A stretch of 64,000 nt of DNA from Nocardioides aromaticivorans (GCF_013408525.1 NZ_JACBZM010000001.1:4154001-4218000), one strand, 5' to 3'; positions 43,615 to 52,030 are shown, numbered from the stretch's first letter. Notes: generated by a model from the sequence alone, not told the origin. Program-made: numbers and translations.

Positions 43615-44067
43615 ATGACCAAGCGACCACCGGCGGTCGAAGTCGCGTGCTGGCTGCTGTGGTCCCTGGTGGCCGCAGGCCTCGCCGTGTGCGTGATGGT
43701 GGTGGTCAAGCGGGACGACCTCGGGGCGGTCTGGTCGCCCATGCAGGTCGGCGACAGCACCGTCCAGCCGGTCGAGTTCGTGCCGGTCATCCTCGTGCTG
43801 TACGCCGTCACGGCGCTCCTGGCAGCGACGCTGATCGCCCTCTTCCGCACCGGCCACAACTGGGCGCGCCACGCGCTGGCCGCGCTCGTGGTGGGTGTCT
43901 TCCTCGTGACGGTCGCGACGGTGCGCACCGACCCGCCCCGGCTCGTCGACTGGGCGGCGATCGCCGGCGCGGTGATCTGCTCGGTGACCCTGGTCTTCCT
44001 GTGGCACCCGCAGAGCCGTGCCTACGTGCGGGGCCTCGGGCCCCTGGACGGCTCGCCGGACGCTTGA
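43615..44067 (+). CDS. Hypothetical four-helix membrane protein
   Basis: Encodes 150 residues from ATG 43615 with GGAGGA upstream. It has about four hydrophobic segments: WLLWSLVAAGLAVCVMVVV, VILVLYAVTALLAATLIALF, HALAALVVGVFLVTVATV and AAIAGAVICSVTLVFLWH. No enzyme motif is present. It precedes the SOS-box promoter of the HEPN gene. Confidence 0.68.
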   Translation: MTKRPPAVEVACWLLWSLVAAGLAVCVMVVVKRDDLGAVWSPMQVGDSTVQPVEFVPVILVLYAVTALLAATLIALFRTGHNWARHALAALVVGVFLVTVATVRTDPPRLVDWAAIAGAVICSVTLVFLWHPQSRAYVRGLGPLDGSPDA

Positions 44068-44094
44068 CGTTGCGTCGGAGGGCGGGTGTACCTT
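44064..44094 (+). promoter_or_regulatory. Putative promoter of the SAV_6107 gene (TTGACG...TACCTT)
   Basis: TTGACG (44064-44069) and TACCTT (44089-44094), 19 nt apart, form a plausible promoter whose start would fall at or just before the SOS box. An alternative -10, TGTACC, gives a 17-nt spacer. Confidence 0.45.
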
Positions 44095-44102
44095 CGAATC
44101 GT

Positions 44103-44118
44103 TCGAACACATGTTCGA
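44103..44118. promoter_or_regulatory. LexA-binding SOS box
   Basis: TCGAACACATGTTCGA is a perfect match to the actinobacterial SOS box TCGAAC-N4-GTTCGA. It sits between the likely -10 and the start codon of the SAV_6107-type gene, so LexA would block transcription until DNA damage. It is placed to affect the run that reaches dinB at 45356. Confidence 0.88.
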
Positions 44119-44140
44119 ACGACACTCGAAGGAGATCACC

Positions 44141-44590
44141 GTGGCCCCGTCGTTCCCGATCGGTCCGGACACCCTGCCCGCGACCACGCACAACTACCTG
44201 CTCCGCTCCGCCGAGTCGCTGAGCGAGGCCGTCGCCGCCGGCGACGTCGCGACGCGCTACGCCTGTGCCCACGTGGCGGCCCTGCGGGCCGCGGCCGCGC
44301 TGCTCTCGGCCCGCGCGCGGCCGGCCGGCCCCCGGCGCCGGGCGCAGAAGAACGCCTGGGTCCTGCTGGCGGAGGTGGCTCCGGAGATGGGGGAGTGGGC
44401 GACCTTCTTCGCGGCAGGAGCGGCCAAGCGAGCCGCGGCCGAGGCCGGCTCGACCCGTGCGGTCTCCGAGCGCGAGGCCGACGACCTGGTCCGTGACGCC
44501 GACCGGTTCCTCGCGCTCGTCGAGCAGTCCCTCGGCCTGGCCCCGCACGCCGCGATCAGCGTGCAGGTCCTCGGCCGGGCGGCGGGCTGA
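44141..44590 (+). CDS. SAV_6107-family HEPN-like protein
   Basis: Encodes 149 residues from GTG 44141 with AAGGAG upstream. It is helical, with TTHNYLLRSAESLSEA, YACAHVAALRAAAALL and DDLVRDADRFLALVEQSL, consistent with the HEPN-type SAV_6107 family found beside dinB in actinobacteria. The classic HEPN RNase Rx4-6H motif is not evident, so nuclease activity is uncertain. It lies directly behind an SOS box. Induction by DNA damage is therefore predicted; molecular function is not known. Confidence 0.78.
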   Translation: MAPSFPIGPDTLPATTHNYLLRSAESLSEAVAAGDVATRYACAHVAALRAAAALLSARARPAGPRRRAQKNAWVLLAEVAPEMGEWATFFAAGAAKRAAAEAGSTRAVSEREADDLVRDADRFLALVEQSLGLAPHAAISVQVLGRAAG

Positions 44591-44607
44591 CCCTCGAGGG
44601 CGGCGAC

Positions 44608-44613
44608 TAGTGT
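44608..44613 (+). promoter_or_regulatory. -10 box (TAGTGT) of the second methyltransferase gene
   Basis: TAGTGT ends 7 nt before ATG 44621, so the methyltransferase and dinB may also have an SOS-independent leaderless promoter. Confidence 0.45.
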
Positions 44614-44620
44614 TCAGCGC

Positions 44621-45334
44621 ATGGCCTCTCGCGAGCAGCGCGGTTCGGTGCGGACAGCCGTCGTCTGGGACGCCCTCGAGGCCGCCCTCGCCGGCGGCCC
44701 GCGGGACGTGGTGGACCTCGGCGGCGGGACCGGCGGGTTCGCCGTACGGCTGGCCGAGTCCGGGCACCGGGTGCGCGTCGTCGACCCGAGTCCCGACGCC
44801 CTCGCCGCGCTCGCCCGCCGCGCGCAGGAGGTCGACCTCGAGGTCACGGGCCTCCAGGGAGACGTCACGGACCTGGTCGACGTCGTCGGTGCGGGCTCGG
44901 CCGACGTGGTGCTCTGCCACGGGGTCCTCGAGGTCGTCGACCCGGCGCTCGCCCTCGCGCGGATCGGCGAGGTCCTGCGGCCCGGCGGCCTGCTCAGCCT
45001 CGTCGTCGGCCAGCGACACGCCGCGGTGCTGGCCCGGGCGATGGCCGGCCACTTCCAGCAGGCGCGCGGCCTGCTCGACGACCAGGAGCCGGTGGACGGC
45101 CGCACGGGCCGGCGGTTCACGGCCGGCGAGCTCGAGGCCCTGCTCACCACGGCCGGGTTCGTCCCCACCACGGTCCACGGGGTCCGGGTCTTCGCCGACC
45201 TCGTCCCGGCCGCCCTCGTCGACCTCGAGCCCGGCGCGGCCGCGGCCCTCGTCGACCTGGAGCGGGCGGTGGCGGCCCGCGAGGAGTACCTCCCGCTCGC
45301 GACCCAGCTGCACGTCCTCGCCACGCGTTCCTGA
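44621..45334 (+). CDS. Class I SAM-dependent methyltransferase upstream of dinB
   Basis: Encodes 237 residues. Motif I is VVDLGGGTGGFAVRLA near residues 24-39, then VRVVDPSPDALAAL, DVVLCHGVLEVVDP and LRPGGLLSLVVGQRH. Similar genes sit beside dinB in other actinobacteria. Its substrate is unknown; the 21-nt gap to dinB and the SOS box upstream suggest a link with DNA-damage physiology. Confidence 0.83.
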   Translation: MASREQRGSVRTAVVWDALEAALAGGPRDVVDLGGGTGGFAVRLAESGHRVRVVDPSPDALAALARRAQEVDLEVTGLQGDVTDLVDVVGAGSADVVLCHGVLEVVDPALALARIGEVLRPGGLLSLVVGQRHAAVLARAMAGHFQQARGLLDDQEPVDGRTGRRFTAGELEALLTTAGFVPTTVHGVRVFADLVPAALVDLEPGAAAALVDLERAVAAREEYLPLATQLHVLATRS

Positions 45335-45355
45335 CGCCGGGGCCGGGGCCGACCC

Positions 45356-46621
45356 ATGACCGGCCCACCCCCCTGCCCGATCCTGCACGTCGACATGGAC
45401 GCGTTCTACGCGTCGGTGATGATCCGCGACCGCCCCGAGCTGCACGACGTCCCGGTCGTGGTCGGCGGTGGGCACCGCGGCGTCGTGCTGTCGGCCAACT
45501 ACCCGGCCCGGCGCTTCGGCGTACGCTCCGGGATGTCCGGCGTCGAGGCCCACCGGCTGTGCCCCGACGCGGTCACCCTGCCGCCCGACTTCACCCTCCT
45601 GACGCCCGTCTCGAAGGCGATCATGGAGACCTTCCGGACGGTCACCCCGGTGGTCGAGGTGACCTCGCTCGACGAGGCCTTCCTCGACGTGCGCGGCGCC
45701 GGCCGGCTGTTCGGCTCGCCCGAGGCGATCGCCGAGCGACTGCGCTCCCGCATCCGCGCCGAGCACGGCATCACCTGCTCGGTCGGCATCGCCGCCACGG
45801 TGTCCGTCGCCAAGCTCGGCAGCCGCCTCGCGAAGCCCGACGGCGTGCGTGTCATCCCGCCCGACCGCTTCGTCGCCGAGGTGCACCCCCTCGACGTCGG
45901 TGTCCTGTACGGCGTCGGCGAGGCCACCCGGCAGCGGCTGCACCGCCTCGGCCTGGTCACCGTGGGAGACGTCGCCGCGATCGAGCCCGACCAGCTGCGC
46001 CGGATGCTCGGCGGCCACCTCGGCGCACACCTGCACACGCTGGTCTGGGGCACCGACCGCTCCGAGCTGCGCCCGGGCGGTGCCGGCGTGTTCGGGTTCG
46101 GGGAGGGCGAGCCCGAGGGGAGCATGGGCTCGCAGCACACGCTGGCCGTCGACCTGACCGACCGCGCCCGCCTGCACCGCGAGCTGCTCCGCCTCGCCTC
46201 CCGCGTCACGGCCCGGGTCCGTGGTGCCGGCCGGGTCGGTCGCACCGTCGCCCTGACCGTGCGGTTCAGCGACTTCACGACCGTCAACCGCTCGCGCACC
46301 CTGGCCGAGCCGACCGACGTCACCCAGGAGGTCTACGACACGGCCGTGGCCCTGCTGGACGCGCTGCTCGACGCGTTGGCGCCCCGGCGGCCCTCCGTGC
46401 GACTCCTCGGCGTCCGGGTCGAGGGGCTGCGGCGCGTCCGCGACGGCGACTCCCGGCAGCTGGCGCTGGGCGAGCGCGACCCCGGCTGGCCCGACGCCGA
46501 CCGCGCCGTCGACCAGGCCGCGGACCGGTTCGGCTCCTCGGCGGTGCGGCGAGCGAGCCTCCTCGCGGCCGCCGACTCAGCCCCGCGGCCACCCGGATGG
46601 CCTGTTCAGGCCATCCGCTGA
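45356..46621 (+). CDS. dinB: DNA polymerase IV (Y-family)
   Basis: Encodes 421 residues. Metal-binding D13 and D15 in HVDMDAFYAS and the pair in SLDEAFLDV are present, with the finger motif VVLSANYPARRFGVRSGM. A helix-hairpin-helix thumb (GVGEATRQRLHRLGLVTVGDVA) and little-finger domain follow. It should perform error-prone bypass of damaged DNA. The C-terminus lacks a clear clamp-binding QLSLF; SRQLALGE near residue 370 is only a weak candidate. The last codons form one side of a hairpin at 46594-46617. Confidence 0.94.
   Translation: MTGPPPCPILHVDMDAFYASVMIRDRPELHDVPVVVGGGHRGVVLSANYPARRFGVRSGMSGVEAHRLCPDAVTLPPDFTLLTPVSKAIMETFRTVTPVVEVTSLDEAFLDVRGAGRLFGSPEAIAERLRSRIRAEHGITCSVGIAATVSVAKLGSRLAKPDGVRVIPPDRFVAEVHPLDVGVLYGVGEATRQRLHRLGLVTVGDVAAIEPDQLRRMLGGHLGAHLHTLVWGTDRSELRPGGAGVFGFGEGEPEGSMGSQHTLAVDLTDRARLHRELLRLASRVTARVRGAGRVGRTVALTVRFSDFTTVNRSRTLAEPTDVTQEVYDTAVALLDALLDALAPRRPSVRLLGVRVEGLRRVRDGDSRQLALGERDPGWPDADRAVDQAADRFGSSAVRRASLLAAADSAPRPPGWPVQAIR
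46594..46617 (+). terminator. Terminator-like stem inside the dinB 3' end
   Basis: CGGATGGCCTG (46594-46604) and CAGGCCATCCG (46607-46617) are exact complements around TT. The stem ends just before the dinB stop at 46619-46621 and is followed by another CCGGATGGCC copy at about 46624-46633. It probably ends the SOS/dinB transcript ahead of the DUF3040 promoter. Confidence 0.7.
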
Positions 46622-46714
46622 TCACCGGATGGCCACAATTTCGAGGGACGGCCTACCCCCTGCGGATTCGCCTGCCTACACTTGGAGAACAGTCCACGTT
46701 CGTCGGAGGAAACG

Positions 46715-47143
46715 GTGCCACTCTCAGAAGAGGAGCTTCGCCTGCTCGAGCAGATGGAGCGCGCCCTCAGCGAGGAGGACCCGAAGTTCGCCTCGACCCT
46801 TCGCGGGACGACCCAGCGCCTGGCGGCCCGCCGCCGCGCGATCCTCGCCGGCGTCGCCTTCGCCGCCGGTGTCGCGGTGATGATGGGCGGCGCGGTCAGC
46901 GGCTACTGGCCCGTCGGCGTCGCCGGGTTCGTCGTGATGCTGGGCTCCGCCACCGTGCTGCTGTCCGCGCTGCGCGGCCAGCGTGCCGGCGGCGCGGAGC
47001 CCCACGTCGCTGCCCACCCGTCCGGGTTCGGCGTCATCGACGGAGGCCGCGGGCGTCGTACCCGTGGCGGGCGGTCGTCCTCCGGGTTCATGGACACCCT
47101 CCAGGCGCGTTGGCGCCGCCGCCGCGAGCGCGGCGGCTTCTGA
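46715..47143 (+). CDS. DUF3040 membrane protein
   Basis: Encodes 142 residues from GTG 46715, which has GGAGGAAAC upstream and TACACT (near 46675) as a possible -10. The N-terminal PLSEEELRLLEQMERALSEEDPKFASTLRG is the DUF3040 signature. Two transmembrane helices (ILAGVAFAAGVAVMMGGAV and VGVAGFVVMLGSATVLLSAL) are followed by a Gly/Arg-rich tail. The family is common beside dinB and mraZ in actinobacteria; function is unknown. Confidence 0.85.
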   Translation: MPLSEEELRLLEQMERALSEEDPKFASTLRGTTQRLAARRRAILAGVAFAAGVAVMMGGAVSGYWPVGVAGFVVMLGSATVLLSALRGQRAGGAEPHVAAHPSGFGVIDGGRGRRTRGGRSSSGFMDTLQARWRRRRERGGF

Positions 47144-47146
47144 GCC

Positions 47147-47298
47147 GGTCGTCGAGGAGGTCGCGCAGCGACCGTCACGAGACGCCCGACGTGCACCGGC
47201 GCTCCTGTGTGCATGACGAGCTGCACCACGTCCGCGGGTTTCGAGACGCGTCCCTCAGTCCCTCGCTGTGCTCGGGTCTGAGCCGACGCTCCTCAACC
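47147..47298. repeat. REP-like inverted intergenic elements
   Basis: In the space between the convergent DUF3040 and tgpA genes, the left element (47147-47186) opens GGTCGTCGAGGAGG, includes the stem GGTCGC (47159-47164)/GCGACC (47168-47173), and ends GAGACGCC. The right element (47237-47298) begins GGTTTCGAGACGCG and ends GACGCTCCTCAACC, roughly the reverse complement of the left in its ends. The pair looks like a decayed REP/BIME-type repeat of the sort seen between genes in Nocardioidaceae. Confidence 0.5.
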
Positions 47299-47306
47299 TT
47301 CGGCCT

Positions 47307-49682
47307 TCACCTGCGCGTTCGCAGGCTCACGCGCAGAGGCCTCCACACCGAGCGCGGGAGCCACTGGGCGCGCCGGCGGGCGCGCGGGGTGACGCCGGCC
47401 GTGAGGGACGCGACGACCAGCGCGGCGTCGGCCTCGGTCGCGGACCGCTCGGCCACGGCCACCGCGGCGGGGGAGCCGGGCCGGGCGTAGCGGGTCCGTT
47501 CGACGGCGTCGACCAGTCGCTCGAGGGCGTCGGCCGCCTGCGGCGCGACGTCCGGTCCGGTGCGTGGGCGCTCGAGGGGCTCCGCGTCGGGATCGGCGAG
47601 GTGGTCGACCAGGACGGTGCCGATCTCCCGCGGCGATCGGCCGTCGGGCCACGGCAGGTCGAGGTCGAGGGACGTCGCGCGCAGCTCGGCCCAGAGCTCG
47701 TCGGGGCCGCCGCCGAGCCGGGACCGCCGTGCGGTCTTCCGGACCGAGCGCGGCCCGAGGACCAGCCCGGCCACCAGGAGCACCAGCACGAGCAGGCCGC
47801 CGCCGACGGCGAGGTTGCGGCCGGTGTGGCTCGCGCCGCCGGCGGAGTCGTCGGCGGTGGCGCCGGGGGGCTCGGTGGGCTTCGAGGCGGCGGTGTTCGG
47901 CGCGACCGTCGCGGTGCCGCCGCTGGACGCGGACTGGCTGGTGGCGGCGTCGGTGTTCTCGGGGCCGGAGCCCGGCGCGGAGACGTCGCTGTAGTCGGGC
48001 ACCGACTCGACGCGGCCCGACGGCGTCGGCTCGAAGCGGACCCAGCCGGCGCCGGCGAAGTAGAGCTCGGGCCAAGCGTGCAGGTCGTGGCTGCTGTACT
48101 CGAAGACGCCGTCGCCGATCGGGTCGGGCTCGAGGAAGCCGACCGCGACCCGCGCCGGGATGCCGAGGATCCGCGCCATCACCGCCATGGCCGACGCGAA
48201 CTGCTCGCAGTAGCCGACCCGTCCGCTGGGCGCGAGGAAGTCCTCCAGCGTGCCATTGCCCGTGCCGTTCGGCGCGGCGCGCAGGTCGTAGGTGAAGCCA
48301 CCGGTCTCGCGGAAGAAGCGCTGCAGGATGACGGCGCGCTCGTAGTCGTTGGTCGCGGGGGCGGTCACGCTGCGCGCGAGGTCGCGCACCAGCGTGGGGA
48401 CCCCGGAAGGGAGCTCGAGGAGCTCGTCGGGAACGGACCCGCCGGCAGGGTCGCGGAAGTAGCGTCCGTCCGTGCCGTAGTCGGGCTCGAGGGCCGTCAT
48501 CGTGTAGTCCATGCCGCGGGTGTCGAGGTCGTCGTCGGCGGCCAGGAAGTCCATCGTGGTGGGATCGAAGCGCCAGTCGCCCTCGGCCTGGACCGCGGCG
48601 GCCGGGAACTGGGTCGGCAGCCAGGTCGAGTCGAGGTGGTCGTTGATCTGCACGCGGTAGTCGTACTGCGTCCGTGGCACCGACGAGGCCAGCCCGGCCG
48701 GCTCGGGCAGGGCACCGCTCGCGGTGTTCTCCTGGGCGACGTCGCGGTCGCCGCTGCTCCACTCCACGCCGGTGAAGCGGTTGAGCACCGAGATGCGGAG
48801 GTACGACGGGTCGGGGTCGTCGGTGTGGACCTGCACCATCGGCACGTCCTCACCGCGCTCGAGGTCGCGGCGCATGTCGGCGATCGGCTTGCGGATCCGG
48901 ATGTCGCCGCTCCCGTCGCCTCCACCGAGGTCGAAGAAGTCGGTCCCGAGGACGGGGACGAAGGCCGGGATGACGAGGGCGAGCACGGTGGCGGTCACGC
49001 CGATCCGGCCGGCACCGGCGCGGGCGGCCTCCCGAACCGGGTTGCCGTGCCCCCACGGCGAGGCGTCGTCCGGGCCGAGGGAGCGCCCCCAGCGCTGGAG
49101 CGACTCGCGGGCGTCGAGGTGCAGCAGGAGGAGGAACCCGGTGGCGGCGAGCACGAAGCTGCCCCATCCGGGGCCCTGGTCGAGCAGGCCGCTGGGCACC
49201 GAGTAGATCGCCAGCAGGGCCAGGCCCGCGCCGGGCACGCGCCGGAACGTGCACGCGACGGCGTCGACGATGACGACGAAGGCCACGCCGCAGACGAGCA
49301 GCAGTGGCCACAGCGGGGGCACGCGGGGACTGATCGGCGCGCTGTAGGTGCGCGCCGAGTCGACGGCGGTCGACAGGGCGTTCCCGACCTCGGCGAGCGT
49401 GCCGCCGGACGGGACCGGTGATCCGGTGATCTGCCATGCCACGACGAGCGCGGCGGCGAGGACCTGGACGCCGATCGTCACCAGGCGCGGAGCCGCTCGC
49501 CACCGCAGCACGGCGCCGAGGAGGACGACGACGGCCCCGGCCGCCGCGACCCGGCCGAGATAGGAGCCCGGCTCGGTCACGAAGCCCTGCCACGCGGTCA
49601 GCGCGACCCACGTGGTCAGCAGGGCGACGGTGCCGAGCAGGAGCGTGGAGGGGAGGGAGGACGGGTTCCGCGGAGCGTTCAC
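47307..49682 (-). CDS. TgpA-type transglutaminase-like membrane protein (DUF3488/DUF4129)
   Basis: Encodes 791 residues from GTG 49682, coupled to the DUF58 gene by a GTGA overlap. The first 250 residues have several transmembrane helices. A long extracytoplasmic transglutaminase-like domain follows with the Cys in GYCEQFASAMAVMARILGI, the His in SHDLHAWPELYF and the Asp/Glu region VRFEPTPSG. Another helix (LAVGGGLLVLVLLVAGLVLG) and a cytoplasmic tail close the protein. In Pseudomonas TgpA is essential for wall-related growth. The moxR-DUF58-tgpA order here is a widespread conserved unit. Confidence 0.85.
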   Translation of the reverse strand: MNAPRNPSSLPSTLLLGTVALLTTWVALTAWQGFVTEPGSYLGRVAAAGAVVVLLGAVLRWRAAPRLVTIGVQVLAAALVVAWQITGSPVPSGGTLAEVGNALSTAVDSARTYSAPISPRVPPLWPLLLVCGVAFVVIVDAVACTFRRVPGAGLALLAIYSVPSGLLDQGPGWGSFVLAATGFLLLLHLDARESLQRWGRSLGPDDASPWGHGNPVREAARAGAGRIGVTATVLALVIPAFVPVLGTDFFDLGGGDGSGDIRIRKPIADMRRDLERGEDVPMVQVHTDDPDPSYLRISVLNRFTGVEWSSGDRDVAQENTASGALPEPAGLASSVPRTQYDYRVQINDHLDSTWLPTQFPAAAVQAEGDWRFDPTTMDFLAADDDLDTRGMDYTMTALEPDYGTDGRYFRDPAGGSVPDELLELPSGVPTLVRDLARSVTAPATNDYERAVILQRFFRETGGFTYDLRAAPNGTGNGTLEDFLAPSGRVGYCEQFASAMAVMARILGIPARVAVGFLEPDPIGDGVFEYSSHDLHAWPELYFAGAGWVRFEPTPSGRVESVPDYSDVSAPGSGPENTDAATSQSASSGGTATVAPNTAASKPTEPPGATADDSAGGASHTGRNLAVGGGLLVLVLLVAGLVLGPRSVRKTARRSRLGGGPDELWAELRATSLDLDLPWPDGRSPREIGTVLVDHLADPDAEPLERPRTGPDVAPQAADALERLVDAVERTRYARPGSPAAVAVAERSATEADAALVVASLTAGVTPRARRRAQWLPRSVWRPLRVSLRTRR

Positions 49683-50908
49683 GGCCGCATCCCTCCCCGC
49701 GACGGGGCACGTCCGAGGTCCCGCCACGCGGCGTCGAGCCGGTCGCGCGGGCCGACCCCCGCCGCGCGCCAGCCGATCGCGAGCAGGGGTGCCGCTGCCG
49801 CTGCCGGACCGTTGCTCGTCCGCGCGGCCGACCACTGCTCCACGTCCAGCGCGACGGCGAGCGCGGCACCCGCGTCGTGGCGGATCCGGCGCAGGGCCTT
49901 GGTGTCGCCGGCGACGTGGGCGCCCAGGACCGCGACGACGACACCGCCACGGGCCTGGTCGCCCGACCAGCCGGTGTCGAGGGTGGGCGCCGCGGTCAGG
50001 TCCAGGACCGCGAGCGCCCGCAGCGCCTGCTCCGACCCGTCGGCGGCCGCCCCGGTCGCGGTGGCCAGCTGGACGGCGTACCCGTGCTTCTCGAGGTGGA
50101 CGACGACCGACGCCGCCGCGACGACGGCCGACTCGAAGCTCGAGGCGGGTCCCTGGCCGCGGTGCGCGTACTGGCGGTTGTCGATCAGCACCGTGGCGTG
50201 GGCCTCCCAGGGCTGCTCCTCGCGGCGGACCATCAGGTCGCCGATGCGGGCCGAGCTGCGCCAGTGGACGCGCCGCAGGTCGTCGCCGCGGCGGTACTCG
50301 CGCACGCTCACGTCCTCCGCCGATCCCGACGCGAAGGCCTGCGGCCGGTGCTCACCGGCGCCCTGCCAGCCGCCGGACAGCGGGATCGCCGGGAGCGGCA
50401 GGACGCGGGGCGTCACGACGAGCTCGGCGGTACCGCCGATCTGGCGGCGCCGCTCGACGAGGCCGAAGGGATCGGTGATCCGCACCGTCAGGGGGCCGAC
50501 CTCGAAGCGGCCGCGGATGTCGGAGCGGACCGGGTAGTGGACGGTGCGCTCCCACTGCTGGCCGAGGCCCTGGAGGACGAACCGGGGGCGGCTGCCGAGG
50601 GCGTAGGGGAGGGTGTCCTCGACGAGGAGAGGTCCGTCCGCGCGGCGCCGGTCGCTGGAGATCGCCAGGTCGATGCGCGCCGACTCGCCGGCACGGAGCA
50701 GGCGCGGCCACACCGTGCGGGACACCGTCGGGTCGTGGCGACGACGGCTGACCACCAGCGCGGCGACCAGCGGCAGGGCCACCACCAGGACGCCGACCCG
50801 GGTCAGCGACTCCTGCCCGAACACGACGGCACACGCGATCGCCGTGACGCCGGCGGCGACGAAGGCCCGGCCGCGGAGGGTCAGCGACGAGAGCGCGGAA
50901 CGCAGCAT
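49679..50908 (-). CDS. DUF58 domain protein
   Basis: Encodes 409 residues. Two N-terminal transmembrane helices (FVAAGVTAIACAVVFG and VGVLVVALPLVAALVV) lead to a soluble region with GTAELVVTPRVLPLP, then the DUF58 signature EDVSVREYRRGDDLRRVHWRSSARIGDLMVRRE. A VWA-like tail follows. It sits between MoxR and TgpA and probably links the ATPase to the membrane transglutaminase-like protein. Confidence 0.87.
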   Translation of the reverse strand: MLRSALSSLTLRGRAFVAAGVTAIACAVVFGQESLTRVGVLVVALPLVAALVVSRRRHDPTVSRTVWPRLLRAGESARIDLAISSDRRRADGPLLVEDTLPYALGSRPRFVLQGLGQQWERTVHYPVRSDIRGRFEVGPLTVRITDPFGLVERRRQIGGTAELVVTPRVLPLPAIPLSGGWQGAGEHRPQAFASGSAEDVSVREYRRGDDLRRVHWRSSARIGDLMVRREEQPWEAHATVLIDNRQYAHRGQGPASSFESAVVAAASVVVHLEKHGYAVQLATATGAAADGSEQALRALAVLDLTAAPTLDTGWSGDQARGGVVVAVLGAHVAGDTKALRRIRHDAGAALAVALDVEQWSAARTSNGPAAAAAPLLAIGWRAAGVGPRDRLDAAWRDLGRAPSRGGMRP

Positions 50909-50921
50909 GGGGGAGGGGTGG

Positions 50922-51989
50922 TCAGGCGGACGGTTCGGGCACGGGGACCTGGGCCGCGATGCCCTCGAGGATCGACGCCGCACCGCGGCCGCCGACGGCG
51001 GCCTCCGCGCTGGGCAGCAGGCGGTGGGCCAGGACCATCCCGAGCAGGGCGCGTACGTCGTCCGGCAGCACGAAGTCGCGACGGTGGAGCGCCGCGCGGG
51101 CCTTGGCCGCGCGCACCAGGTGGAGCGTCGCGCGGGGCGAGGCGCCCAGCAGCAGCTCGGGGTTGTTGCGCGTCGCGGCCGTGAGCGAGACGGCGTAGCG
51201 CTGCACGGCGTCGGACACGTGGACCTGCGAGACGATGGTGCACAGCTTGCGGACCTCGGCGCTGTTGGTGACCGGCTCGAGGTCGTCCAGCGGGTTGACG
51301 GTGCCGTGGTTGGACAGCATCGCGATCTCGGCCGCCGGCACCGGGTAGCCGATCGACACCCGGGCCATGAAGCGGTCGCGCTGCGCCTCGGGCAGGGGAT
51401 AGGTGCCCTCCATCTCGACGGGGTTCTGGGTCGCGATCACCATGAAGGGCGACTCGAGCTGGTAGGTCACGTTGTCGACGGTGACCTGGCGCTCGCCCAT
51501 GCACTCGAGGAGCGCCGACTGGGTCTTCGGCGAGGCGCGGTTGATCTCGTCGCCGATCACGACGTTCGCGAAGACACCGCCGGGGCGGAACTCGAACGCG
51601 CGGGTCGACTGGTTGAAGACCGAGACCCCGGTGATGTCGGACGGCAGCAGGTCCGGGGTGAACTGCACCCGGCGCACCGTCGAGTCGATGCTGCGGGCCA
51701 GCGCCTTCGCCAGCATCGTCTTGCCGACGCCGGGGACGTCCTCGATCAGCAGGTGCCCCTCGGCGAGCAGGACGACGATCGCGGCGCCCACCACCTCGCT
51801 CTTGCCCTCGATGACCTTCTCGACGTTCGCGCGGATCTGCGCGGCGACCCTGGCCACGGTGTCGACGTCGGCGACGGCCGGCGGGGTGGCCGGCGGGGTG
51901 GCCGGCGGGGTGGCCGGCGAGGTCGCCGGGGCGACGGGCGCGGGCTGGCCCTGCGGCGGGCTCATCGGTGGGCTGGTCGGCGTCTCCAC
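50922..51989 (-). CDS. MoxR-family AAA+ ATPase
   Basis: Encodes 355 residues from GTG 51989 with GAGGAG upstream. The N-terminal tail contains (PAT)-type repeats coded by a 12-bp minisatellite. The AAA+ core has Walker A DVPGVGKT (residues 84-91), FTPDLLPSDITGV, Walker B VVIGDEINRASPKTQSALLE, sensor VIATQNPVEMEGTYPLPEAQRDRF. MoxR ATPases act as chaperones for VWA/DUF58 partners. It heads the moxR-DUF58-tgpA operon and faces mraZ. Its promoter likely uses TAGGGT at 52025-52030. Confidence 0.9.
   Translation of the reverse strand: METPTSPPMSPPQGQPAPVAPATSPATPPATPPATPPAVADVDTVARVAAQIRANVEKVIEGKSEVVGAAIVVLLAEGHLLIEDVPGVGKTMLAKALARSIDSTVRRVQFTPDLLPSDITGVSVFNQSTRAFEFRPGGVFANVVIGDEINRASPKTQSALLECMGERQVTVDNVTYQLESPFMVIATQNPVEMEGTYPLPEAQRDRFMARVSIGYPVPAAEIAMLSNHGTVNPLDDLEPVTNSAEVRKLCTIVSQVHVSDAVQRYAVSLTAATRNNPELLLGASPRATLHLVRAAKARAALHRRDFVLPDDVRALLGMVLAHRLLPSAEAAVGGRGAASILEGIAAQVPVPEPSA
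51877..51924. repeat. 12-bp minisatellite in the moxR 5' region
   Basis: The unit GCCGGCGGGGTG occurs three times exactly (51877-51888, 51889-51900, 51901-51912) and once with two changes (51913-51924). It encodes the PATP repeats of the MoxR N-terminal tail, so copy-number change would alter tail length by four residues at a time. Confidence 0.85.
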
Positions 51990-52024
51990 GGCAACTCCTC
52001 GTCGTGCTCTCCCTCGGTGGACCA

Positions 52025-52030
52025 ACCCTA
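52025..52030 (-). promoter_or_regulatory. -10 box (TAGGGT) upstream of moxR
   Basis: TAGGGT on the minus strand lies about 36 nt upstream of the moxR GTG, which has a ribosome site. The inverted array of GTGG boxes begins about 80 nt further upstream. Confidence 0.4.
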
